A stretch of 64,000 nucleotides of DNA from Mesocentrotus franciscanus (Eukaryota > Echinodermata > Echinoidea > Camarodonta > Strongylocentrotidae), in assembly GCA_037976565.1 (NCBI GenBank), contig CP137673.1, positions 6,269,522-6,333,521 of the forward strand, given 5' to 3'. Of this stretch, positions 24,695 to 37,583 are shown one piece after another. The number at the start of each line of letters is the position of its first letter. The first letter of the stretch is position 1. Position numbers and translations under genes: made by a program. The notes below the pieces were generated by a model. It saw only the letters and a program-made list of their open reading frames with translations, made no database searches and was not told the origin of the DNA.

Positions 24695-26946
24695 TATATC
24701 GGGCACTTATTCCTCCCCTCCCCTCCCCCTCCCCGAAAATTCACCTCAAATTCCTGCCTGACGTTCAAAACATACCTTTGCGGAATTTACAGCTACTACT
24801 AAAGAAAATACCACGGTCAACAATTGTCAACTACTGCCAGGTAAATGAACATTCCTATCCAGATGCAAAAGCGCTTTATATAAATGAATTAGTTATCATA
24901 TAGCAACGAAAGAAAGCTTTTCCTCTTGCCCTCATCGGAGTAAATTTCAAGAATAAACAGAAAGCCGAAATCAGACAATATAAGCCGAACCTGAAAGTAC
25001 TAAGCGTGCCAAAAATTACACTTTTGCGATTTACTCTGATGAATGCAAGACGAAAATCTATGGTATATGTCTTTATTCGTTGCTATTCTTCGATTGTGCA
25101 GAAACAATCAACTCTTTGGTTATCATATAGTACTGTTTAGTATTGCATCGCATTGTATTGTATTGTGATCAGATTCAGATTGTAAGCAGAGATTGCTAAC
25201 CTTTCCTTGGAGGACAGGTGAGAGTTGGTCCTACCCATCTCTTGTCGGTACCGCATTGCCACTCCACCGACTCGTCGCTATTGGCACAGATGATGGCTAT
25301 GACCTCGTCCTCATTGTAATGTGACTTGACAAAGCCCATGTAGGTGTTTGGAGGGAGTGGCGGAAGGTCACATGCAAGATCTGCCAAGGAAACACATGGA
25401 AAGAGAATGCTAAGTATATAGAGACCAGATTTTTAATTAGTGTCATACCTATAGAGACCGATTCTTTGTGGTTTCGGCTCCAGCTCGGTGGAATTCTCTG
25501 CCCTGGACAATCAGGAATACATCTTTCCTTGATGATTTTAAGAGAGCCTTAAAGACACACCTTTTCTTACAGTAGTGTAACAATTCTTGTTTTGATGTGT
25601 CCGTGTCCATGTAGTGGTGTTATTTGTCATCGTCTATAATTATGTTGATGTAGACTGTAAAGCATACTCTTTTAAGGTAAAGCGCATAGAGAATTAGGTA
25701 TTAATTATTATGCGCTTAATAAATCGAAAGTTATTATTATTATTATTTTACACAAAATATCACAGGGAAGAGGTGTATATGAAAAAAAGTCATCTTGGTA
25801 CACAGTCTAAAGAAATGACTTGATGAGTTACAATTTAACAGCGATTGCACTGATGGAAAGGAAAAGGTTGAGGACGGAAAAAAGCATACTATCCAAACCG
25901 AATGAATATGACACAAGAAGAAAGATATTTTGGTAACCAAAAACTCAATGCCAGATTGCGCAATTTATGGTAATTGCTTAGTTCTCTTTGTATAATGTTG
26001 TAGATGGACTTGACCAAAGTCACATAGATGTTTGGAGTTTGCACAGAAAAACACATGAAAGATCTATGTCAAAGATAAACATTGAATGAGATTGGCAGCC
26101 AGGAACTAGTTCTTAATAATTGCCTCAATAAGCATTAATGTACTATGATGCAAAGAAAATTTTTTATTTGGCACACCATGTTGCAACTTAGGACACTTTC
26201 AAAACCCTCGAGCTTGACCTCGTGATAAACGCGAACATGAATAACGTATATGTGATCGGAACATGCTTTCTATAGTTAAAACAACAGGGGTGTTGGAAAT
26301 AACATTAAGTTGGTTTCTTGAATGCGATTGTGTTTACCCTACCTTGTCCTGTGCAGATAACTCCAGCATCCTCTAGATGCGAGCAGTCATGGGTAGTTTC
26401 ATGGGGGCAGTCTATGAGGCTTTTTTCATTCCCTAAACAAGCCACGTTATCCATGTGGATAGAGCCATAGGAGCGAGAGCCGAAGTAGCTGGCGGGAACG
26501 GCCCGCTTTGCGCTGCCGAAGCCGAGTTCGTTACAGACCACAGTGGCGTCGTTGATGTCCCAACCATCATCGCAAACGGTCCCCCATACGACGTTGCGGA
26601 GAATCTCCACGCGGCCCTCGTACGGACCGGAACCGTCTACAAGACGGACTATGATTTTAAAAATACGAAATAAAATGTTATTACATCAAGTGTGGGTCGT
26701 GACTGCAGGACCTGAATTCTGCATTGGATCCTGAATGCAAGTATGGGTCCTGAATGCAGTGAGCTTTAAAGTGCATGTAGACAGTTATCCACATTTGCCA
26801 ATCCCCACCCAGGTGATGTAAATAGGTATCCTATAGGAATTAGTTCCTTGAAATGCTAGAGAGCCTTATGAATAGCGGTGGAGCGTCAGGAGAGTCAAGT
26901 ATGACGAACATGAGCACTTTAAAAGAACCCGTGATGATGATTATTA

Positions 26947-27008
<62 letters not shown>

Positions 27009-27658
27009 ATCATCATCATCATTATTATTATTAGGCTATTATTATTATCAATATTGTTATTATTATCTTCATTTTTATTATTGATTTAACAAAATCACCA
27101 TGGCTATATTTTAGACAAGTTTCAATTGGTAAGAGCTGAAAGAAACATGAAAAACAAGAAGTGCTGCGACTGGCATATTAGTGTCTATTGTTGTAATCAT
27201 TGTGCATTGCAAGACTTTAACGAGACTTGTTTAAAGTTATTGATAGACAACCAAATGTGTTTCTTCCGACTGGAAAAGATTAGAATGTATTGCTATCATG
27301 TAACATTGATATACTTCTTAATTATTAGGTCAGATCCTCGAAAATATAAGTATTGAAATTCTAATCACTGTTCGACTTTATTGGAATAGCCTACAGGGGC
27401 CTACACTGTCAAAATAATTGGGTTTTGCTTCAGTTATTGCTTTTTAATTTGTATACACAAGATGAAAACTCTGAAAGCATTCATTTTCTTTTTGTCTTCC
27501 AATTAACACAGATAAATGCTATCCGTTTTCTTTTCTTTCTGTCTTGCATGTATTTCCATGCATTTTACTGTTTAAGCATGTATCTGATAATACAATGGAC
27601 TGTGTGACAGATGAGCTTCGTGTTAAACAAGTTATCCATACAGTTTTACTACTACTAC

Positions 27659-27706
<48 letters not shown>

Positions 27707-27741
27707 GTCTTCTACTACTACTACTACTACTATTACTACTT

Positions 27742-27835
<94 letters not shown>

Positions 27836-27844
27836 TACTACTTT

Positions 27845-27875
<31 letters not shown>

Positions 27876-30800
27876 GCTTCAAATTAAATGGGAGCAAATA
27901 ATTAGTCTTACTAGGAGCTGAGCATACGACTCCAGCGTCGTCATCATGGGTGCAATTGTGGACTTCTACCCCATTGTTGGGACAGAATGCGATAGACGAC
28001 TCATGTCCTCTACAGGCCAGGTTGTCCACGTAGATCGGTCCAGTACCCCGTCCGAAGCTGGCACCTTTCGCGGCCTCGATGCCGGGACCAAGACCTAGCT
28101 GCTTGCAGACCACACGGGCATCGTTTTTGTCCCAGTTGTTGTCACAGACCGTGCCCCAGATGCCATCAAGCTCGATATCTATACGACCTTCGTAGGCGTT
28201 CTCCCCACCGACCAGCCGAAGAGTGATGTTGTTTTCTGAGTGTATGAGCGAGAGGGTGATAATAATAAAAATACTGATAATAATGATAACAACAATTATA
28301 ATAACATTAATAATGATTATTATTGTTACAGCAATAACAAAAATAAATATGATTTATATAGCGCATTTTCCAGGGGATGTAAGAGAATAGTAGATCAGGA
28401 ATAGTAGAGGTACATGTTTTCAGATTTAAAAAAAAAAGTACTATTTTTTAGAAATGTAGGTAGTTTATTCCATAGTCGTGGGACAACAGATTAAAGAATT
28501 GGAAGACAGTCTGTTTTCGGGATTTGGGAATGAGGAGGGAAGGAGCTAATGTAGATCGAAGTGAATATGATTTTCTCTGCTGATGAAAGAGGGAGGGGAT
28601 GTATTTAGACGTGTGGTTGACATAGCTTTAAAAGATTGAACAAGTACCTGGAATTCTGTATTCTGTGAGTAATCATTACAAGATATACCGAAAGTAATCA
28701 TAGAGATATTCGGTCGAGTGAAGCCCTGATTTTGAGGACAATACTCTTGATTTTGTAAATTGGTAACTTTTGGAATCAAGATACAACCTAATTAGCCTGA
28801 GCAAACCACAGTATTGAGTGACCACGCTTCTGCGTTTATCTTTCACACCGTCCAAGGTCACTCCGCGAACTCACAACCCTATAACCCTATGAAGAAATCC
28901 CAATTCCTTGTCAAACAACTCTTTAACCTCTGCCTTCGATGCCATTGGTGAACTTTGTATTTGAGTGGTGAAGTCAGTGATAGTGATAAATACAAAGAAT
29001 GATGTATTTGTTAACTATTGACCGTAATTACAAGAAAATCATAGTTAGACAACGGTCTTCTGCAGAGCGTATCTAGGATTGTCCAAACAGGGGCAATTTG
29101 TTGTTTATTCCTGAAATGTTTACCCTAAAATTCGCTTCTTTTAGTTGAAAAGGGGGAATGCAACCCCTTTGCCCTCGAATTCACCTACGATATGTCAACA
29201 AATTGATTTGTATATGATGCTACGTTCATGACGTGTTTTTTATATTGGCAAAGTTTGGTGCATGGGCTAGATGGGGTGAAATCGGCCCGACTTTGGAGTC
29301 TGTTTCGGTGGCTCTCGGGGCCAAACCTGAAGGCTCCAGCCAGGTTAGGCTAACAACATTTTTGTTCATGCATGATGCTCTAATAGCGGCGAAATCTTAC
29401 GGGCTTGATGGGTGACTGGGATATGATCATAGACTACACATCCTTACCAGGGAGTGAACAGATCACACCGGCATCTTGCGAGTGGGCGCATGTCGTATTT
29501 GGCGAGATGCCGAACTGCGGGCACTGGACCAGCGATCCCTCATAACCGCTGCATCTTAAGTTCTCGGCGAGGATCGGCCCCGTGCCCTGTCCGAAATACG
29601 AACCGGTCTTGGCTGTCGCTGCGAAGCCGTACTTGAGCTGACGACAAGCAACACGGGCCTCGTCCTCATCCCACTGCGTGTCGCAGATTGTGCCCCATTC
29701 GTCGTTCACGTACATCTCTACTCGACCCTGGTAAGCGTTCATACCTCCCATGAGACGAACTGAGATTTGGCAAGGAGCAAAAACAACAGCATTTACATTC
29801 ATGTTATGTAGAATATCATGGGATAATATAGACAAAGTTTTTTTTCGAGGGGGAAATAGAGAGCCTCGAAAGTTGGTAGACAATATCAAGACGAGGCTCG
29901 TTCTGCAAGAATTTTGACAGAAAAAACCGGTTGCCTGCGACTCCTGTGGCCCTCACAATCAATGAGAATGCATTCTGACTCGACAAGATTATTTTTGAAA
30001 ACATCTTCCCTAGATAATCTGTTCTGACAAAATATTATGGTGAAATAAGTATTTAATGTACCAAGAGGTATTAGCAAGTGATTCATAGGAAAACAAATAT
30101 GATAAGGATAAATTTGAACACGATAGCAACTACTTTCGAAAAATCAACCAAAGGCAAAAGCCTTGTGCGTCACCTATATTGAAATGTGCGAACGTGACAA
30201 TGACGTATAACGTAGCCCAAAATGATTTATATGGGATATACAATAGGGTATTGAAATTAATCTGTAGTTGATTTCCAAAAATAGTTGCCATTGTGTTTTG
30301 GCAACTCGATATAATTGAAGGCTGCTATGCATAGGTAAGATTTTTTTTAAGGGACTCGCCTTAAATCATTTATTATTTATAAAAACATTTGCTATCTACA
30401 ATCGGTACCCACTTTTTGGAGCGCACACCACACCGGCGTCCTCACTGTGGGAGCATCCTGTCTGGTTGTTATAGATGCAATCAAAGATCGTTTCTTCGTC
30501 TCCAGAACACTGGACATCGTCCATGTGGATCGGTCCGAAGCCCCGACCAAAGCTGGCGTACTTCCTGGCCTCGACGGCCCGGCCGAGCCCGAGCTGGTTG
30601 CAGACTACCTTCGCGTCTTCCATGTCCCAGTAATCGTCGCACACGGTTCCCCATGTGTTGTTGATGTTAACCTCGACGCGGCCTTCGAAGATGTTGTTGC
30701 CGCCGACCAGACGAAGTCCCAATGCAGAATCTGACAAAGAGCGGGAGAGGGAAGATGAAGGAGGGGGAGCATGTATAAATCTGTATAAATTATATCGGCA

Positions 30801-33800
30801 AATCCAAGCTACGTCATTTTGTTCCATATGTTATGGAACTCAGTCATTTGACTTGTTTACGACGAGAAGGCCCGGGAAGACGAGCTGTTGCAACTCGGCA
30901 AGTCGACTTGTTCAGGACGAGAATACAAAATGCCGGGATGGTGACAGCACGAAAAAAGTCGCTCAATTAAAATAATAAATAACTACCCTTTCAGCTGACA
31001 AGCAAAAAATAAAACAAGTCGACTCGTCATCAACTCGTCATTTCATCTTCTCGTCCTAAACAAGTCAATTTGCAAAGCTCAAACAACTTTTCATCTTATT
31101 GCCCTAAATTATCTATTCAATTCGTCGGAACTTTTAAGTTCCTTATAACCCCCGTCATAGCAGACCTTCAGACCTTGGTACAACGGTACAACGGTACCTC
31201 CGCAACTTGGTATTCACTGCAATGGCATTTGTTTAATCCTAAATTTAAAAGCTTTATTACCACGCCTAAAAACAAAGTATTAGGCGCATTATAAGTGTGA
31301 GCTATCAGTGGCGGATCCAGGGGGCACAGGGGGCACGTGCCCCCGCCAAAAAAGAAAAGGATAAAAAGGAGGGGAAAGAAAAAGAGAGGAAAAAAAAAAA
31401 GGGAAGAGAGAAAGAAGAAGAAAAGAGGGAGGAAAGAAAAGGGAGAGGAGAAAAAGGAGGGGAAAGGGAATAGAGAGAGGAGAGAAAAGGCGGAAAAAGA
31501 AGAAAGGGGGAAAGACGGAGGAGAGAAAAGGGGGAAAAGGAGAATAATGAGAAGGGAAAAGAAAGAAAGGGGGATGATATTATAAGAAGTTGTTTTTTTA
31601 CCGGGTAATGGGCGGGGGGGGTGGCAATTTTAAGTCGAACATGACTAATACCAAAGATTTTATCTCCTTTACAACTTCTAACTTCTAACTTATAACTTAG
31701 TCTTGAATTAATTTTCCGATATACCTATTCTAAGTGCTCTTTCAGCATGCAGATTGTCCCCACCATCCATCCTGCCACAGTTGCTGGTTTCATTGTCATA
31801 TTATCTTCTGTCATCCCTGTGGCCGCGAAGAGCCTACCACAACGTTTCTATCCGTTTCGCAAGAACTTTTTTCCATCGCCTACATGTAATGCTTATTGCT
31901 TCCAGTTTGCAAAAGATCCCAGTGGCGGATCTATGGGGGTGGGGAGGGGTTAGGGGTGTAACCCCCTTGGGCTGCCAAGTGAAAAATGATGTGAATAGAA
32001 AAACGCCATCATGTGTCCAGACCCACACAGTATCCGCATCGTCATCGGGTCAAACCCCCTTAAACTGTTACTTGATTTAAAAAGACGTTATCATGCACTG
32101 CTTTTTATGGTCTCCATTGTGTTAGTAGATGCCAGGAAAATATCACTTACGAAGGTTCAAAATAGCAACAAAAAAATCGCCTCGCCGCTACCCGGCTCGG
32201 ACTTCGCGGCTCGTGGACGATGTTCCGCTTCGTCATTGGGTAGAACCCCCCTTAAACTGTTACTTAAGTGATTTAAAAAGACGTTATCATGCACTGCTTT
32301 TTGTGGTCTCCATTGTGTTAGTATATAGATGCAAGGAAAACATCACTTACGTGGGTTCAAAATAGCAACAACAAAAATCGCCTCGCCGCTACGCGGCTCG
32401 GACTTCGAGGCTCGTGGACGATGCTCCGCATCGTCATTGGGTCGAACCCCCCTCAAACTGTTACTTGATTTAAAAAGACGTTGCCAGGAAAACATCACTT
32501 ACGGGGGTTCAAAATAGCACCCCCAGTGGCGTATCTGGGGTACTCCGTCAGGGGGCAAGCGACCGAAACAAAACAAAAAGGCGATGCAAATTTTCACTTC
32601 TGGCGAGCGAGCGAGCAAAAAATATCTTTAAGTAATGTTTGGTATATAAACTGGTATTGTTGCAAGTCGGGGTGGGCACATTCATTTGTTAGCGACGGTA
32701 ATTTCATTTTGCAAGCGAGCGTAGCGAGCAAAAAAAATCACTTCTTTTTTAATAATCGCCACTTAAACTTGGTTCAATTGTCCCATACCGGGTGCGGGAA
32801 CAATATTGTGTTTAGGGTGATTTTACACCTATTTTAGCTAGCGAGCGAAAATACACCTTTCTCTCAATGAATTGCTATATAAAATTTGTTTCATTGTTGC
32901 AGGTCGGGGGCGGGCACAATCGTGTTTAAGGCAATGTCAATCCATTTTGGCGGGCAGGCAACCCCCCTACATTTCTCTTTTTAATGATATTGTAGCAGGT
33001 CAGTGGTGGGCACATAATTCCACGAGCTAGCTAGTGAGCGTAGCGAGCGAGCGAAAAAACACTTCTCTTTTATTGAGAACATGGTACATAAACTTGGTTT
33101 CATTGTTCCATGTCAGGGACGTGATTATTAAAAGCGATGTTATTTCTATTTTGGCGAGCGAGCGTAGCGAGCGAGCAAAATTTGTAATGATAATTGGTTC
33201 ATAAATTTCAGGTTTTTTGTTGCAGGTCAGGGCTTACACAATCATGTCTAAGGTGATGTTAATTCCATTTTGGCGAGCGAGCACACCAAAACTTCTTTGA
33301 ATAACGTTTGGTACATAATTATTAACTGGTTGTTGCAGGTTGGGGCGGGCACGTTAGCGATGTTAATTTCATTTTGGCGAGCGAGCGTAGCGAGCAAGAA
33401 ACAAAATCGCTTCTTGTTTTAATAATTGCCAATTAAACTTGGTTCAATTGTCCTCAATGAATTGGTGCAGGTCGGGGTGGGTACAATCATGTTTAAGCCA
33501 ATGTCAATCCCATTTTGGCGGGCAGGCAAAAAAACCCACATCTCTTTTTAATGATATTGTAGCAGGTCAGTGGCGGGCACATTTGTTAGTAATGTAAGCA
33601 TAATTCCACTTCGGCGAGCGAGCGAAAAAATCACTTCTCTTTTACTTTTAGTGAGAACATGGTACATAAACTTGGTTTCATTGTTCCATGTTGGGGCGGG
33701 CACAAGCGTGATTTATAGTAAAAGCGATGTTACTTCTATTTTGGCGAGCGAGCGTAAATTTTTTTTTAATGATGATTGGTACATAATTTTCAGGTTTTTT

Positions 33801-36800
33801 GTTGCAGGTCGGGGCTTACACAATCATGTTTAAGGTGATGTTAATTCCATTTTGGCGAGGAGCGTAGCTAGCGAGCAAACCAAATAATCTTTGAATAACG
33901 TTTGGTACATAATCATTAACTGGTAATTTGTTGTAGGTTTGTTGGCGATGTTAATTGTAAAGACAGCGTAGCAAGAGAGGGTAAAAAAATCAATTTTCTT
34001 TTAATGTTGATTAGTACATGAACTTGGTTTATTGTTGCAGGTCAGGGCGGGCAAAATCATAAAGGCGATGTTAATTCCATTATGGCGAGCAAGCTCGAAC
34101 CAAGCTGGAAAATACACTATTCTTTCAATAATAATAATTGGTATGTAAACTTAAGTTTTTGTTGCAGGTTGGAGTGGACACGATCATGTTTTAAGATGAT
34201 GTTAATTCCATTCGGCTAGCGAGCGTAAAATATAATTGTCTTATGATGATTGGAACATAGATTAACATCTACCCTAGCAGGTCGGGGCCTTATTATTTTT
34301 TTTTACTGATTTGCTGCAAGTTGGGGCAAGCACAATCGCGCTTAAGGTGATGTTAATTACATATTTGGGAGTGAGCGTATAGCGAGCGAGCAAAAATACT
34401 CTTTTCTTTCAATGATAATTGGTATATAAACATAGATCTTTATGTTGCAGGTCAGGGTGACACAAATCAACTCATATATCAATCACTAAAATCAATCAAT
34501 TCATCAATTCTGGCGAGCGAGGAAACAATATCTCTTAAAATAACGTTTGGTACTTATTTACTGGGATTATTGTTGCAGGCAAGGGGCGCACATATTTTGT
34601 TAGAAATGTCAATTCCATTTTGGCGAGCGAGCATAGCGAGCAAGCAAAAAAATCAATTCTCTTTTAATAGAAATTAATACATAAACTTGTTTTTATTGGT
34701 GCAGGTCGGGATGGGCGCAATCGCGTTTAATGCGATATCAATTCCTTTTTGGCGAGAGGGCGAAAAAACACTTCCATTTTTAATGATATTGTTGCAGGTC
34801 AAGGGTGGGCACAATTGTTTTCAAAGCAATGTCTATTCCATTTATTCGCGAGCGAGCGTAGCGAGCGAAAAAATGAATTAGTCTCTTTTAGTAACATTTG
34901 GTTCATAAATTGGGTGTTATTGTTGCCATCGTTGAAGGTCGGGGACCGTCGGGGCAGGCACAATTGTATTCTAGGCAATGCTAATCCTTTTCTTTTTCAG
35001 GGGACGAGCAAGTGAAAACAATTAATACAAAATAGGCTAGCAAGCAGCTCGCGCCAGCGAATAGTTTCGAATTTGTTATATCACTTATATTTTCCTATTT
35101 TCATTTGTCTTTTTCAGGGCCGTATGCCCTGGTGGGGGAGGGGGAAAGATGCGTAAAAAGTTTTCGAAGAAACTCAAAAGCGAAAGGAGTGATGAGGGAG
35201 TTCGAGCGACCGAACTGGTCATGAGGGTACTTTTGCATTTCAAAAAGTAAAATTGAAGGATTTGGTATAGGCCTACACTACTTGTGAGCTTTGTTAAACA
35301 TTTTCAGAAAAAAACTGTACGTTTTGAAAATATCTGGGATCAACTGCCCCCCCCCCGTGCGTACGGCCATGGTCTTTTTTTTTTCCCATTTTTTTCTTTC
35401 CTTTTCTTTTCCCTTTTTCTTCCCTTTCTCTTCTTCTTCCTTTTTCTTCTTCTTCCTTTTTCTTTCCTTTTCCTTTTTCTTTTTCTCTTTCTTTCTTTCT
35501 TTTCTTGTTTTTCTTTCCCCTTTTCCTTTTTTCTTTTTCTTTCCTTTCCCCTTTTTTTTCTCTTTCCCCTTTTTTTTCCTTTCCCTTTCCCCCTTTTCTT
35601 TTTTTCCCTGGAGCCCGTCAGGGGCACTCTGCCCCTGCCCCCTCAGGTACGCCAGTGCCCCCCCCCAAATCGCCTCGCCGCTACGCGGCTCGTGGACAAT
35701 GCTCTGCATCGTCTTTGGGTCAACCCCCCCTTAAACTGTTACTTGATTTAAAAAGACGTAATTATCATACACTGCTTTTGATGGTCTCCATTTTGTCAGT
35801 AGATGCTAGGAAAACATCACTTACGGGGGTTCAAAATAGCAACAACAAAAAATCGCCTCGCCGCTTCGCGGCTCGTGGACGATGCTCCGTGTCGTCATTG
35901 GGTCAAGTGGTCAACCCCCTTAGCAAAAGCTAGATCCCATCATCCTCCCCTGAAAACCCTACTCTTGGAGGGGGTAGGAGAAAGCAATTTTACGTCATAT
36001 TACTCCAGGAAGTGCCTGAAAATGCACCTAATGTGGTTCTAAAATTGCAAATGCTTCCTACTCAGGGAGGGGTTCTGACCCCCTCCCAGACCACCCCGCT
36101 TGGTCGCTCCGCTCCCTCGCCGCTGACGCCTCGCTCCATCGTTTTTCATATATTTCACCCCATGCGATTTTGTGCCCCCCCCTAAGAAATTCCTGGATCC
36201 GCCACTGGCTATTATTATTATTAAGACATTAGAATAGATTAACTTTTTATATGGGTAGTTCTAAGAAAAAATGGGACCGGGAAAGACATTTCACTCACCA
36301 GAATTTGAGCACACGATACCAACGTCATTGTCACTGGTGCATTGTGGGTCCTCGTCAGGTACCACGTCCGACGCGCACTGGTACATCAGCTGAAAGTTGG
36401 AATTGCAGTTGACGTTCTTGACCACAGCAGTGCCAGTGGCGTCGCCGTACCGGTCGTTGCCAAGAGACATGCTGAGGACTTCTCCGAACCCCATCTGATT
36501 GCAGACAATGTTCGCATCAAGGTTGTCGAATCCGACGCCGCAGATCGTTTGCCATTGTTCTCCCACCCTGACCTCGACGCGGCCTTCAGAGTGATTGCTG
36601 CCGCCAGCTAAGCGGGCTGCGTGAAAAAGGTAAAAAATAAAAATTGGTTGGTACATATATAAGCCTATCCGTAAGACCGTATTAACCAAATAATTTTGCA
36701 TTACAAGATTAAAAAACAATGTCAAAGATATTTGAATGCTAATTTCTGTTATATCATTATTACTGTCTGTCATTGTTCATATTATATGGAAAGGTATGAA

Positions 36801-36824
36801 AATAAATTCGCTCTGTATAGAGCG

Positions 36825-36862
<38 letters not shown>

Positions 36863-37546
36863 GAAAATGAAACTGATGGAAGTACATTCCAATGCGTATT
36901 AATTTTAATCCTATATTGGGTAAAGAATAAATCTACTACTTTTAAACGCATCAGGGGGGGTCACAAAGCCTGTTTTCAATGACAAATGACAAAAATCAGT
37001 GACAAATCTGCTGATAACCAATCAGAAGCAAGGATTTCACCAGCTTATAACAAAAACTGTCATTTGTCAGTTTGTATTTGTATTGTGAAACACCGCTCAG
37101 GTCTCAACATCATCATACAACATAACATCTGTTACTGTAAGCGATTGAACAAATTTATGTTGTATTAATGAGTTTGTAACTTCCTTTTCAATACTTAATT
37201 TCATTTCCTTTAAACAAAGACTGAGTTTGACACTTGACATTAATAACCACCATCATGATCATTGGCATCATTATTTTCTTCTCCGACGCTATAGCATCTT
37301 ATTTATCACTGGCAGCCCGTTATCATCACCATCATCATCATCATAATTTTCTTCTTCATTATCATGTTCTTCATCTTCCTCTCCATCTTTTTCTTCGTCT
37401 TCTTCTTCTCCTTTATCTTCACCATCTTCTTCTTTTGGGTGTAATTATCACCACCACCAACATCATCATAATAATCATCATCATCTTCACCATCATCATT
37501 CTTCACCATCATCATCCGTCTTCATCATCATCCATCATCGCCATCG

Positions 37547-37583
<37 letters not shown>

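Larger units (their letters stand above)
31306..36207. mobile_element. 4.9-kb composite TIR element in intron 5
   Basis: The left end CAGTGGCGGATCCAGGGGGC and the right end, read inwards, CAGTGGCGGATCCAGGAATT form a TIR. The 5-bp sequence gctat flanks both sides (31301-31305, 36208-36212). Inside are a purine-rich tract (31345-31575), a roughly 190-bp repeat (about 31985-32520 and 35668-35905), a 115-bp satellite (32600-35040) and a pyrimidine-rich tract (35365-35620). Further CAGTGGCG ends at 31914, at 32525 and, inverted, near 35655 suggest nested insertions. Non-coding. hAT-type ends with a 5-bp duplication resemble hAT5-like groups; this is an inference. Confidence 0.65.

Noticed and set aside
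26455..26734. Plus-strand open frames over SRCR exon 9, and likewise at 147, 29454, 30389, 36342 and 39881
   Set aside because: These are antisense shadows of the minus-strand SRCR exons, which have domain motifs and splice sites.
27544..27921. Plus-strand 125-codon frame with a poly-Leu body
   Set aside because: It reads the (CTA)n array and runs into the antisense of SRCR exon 8.
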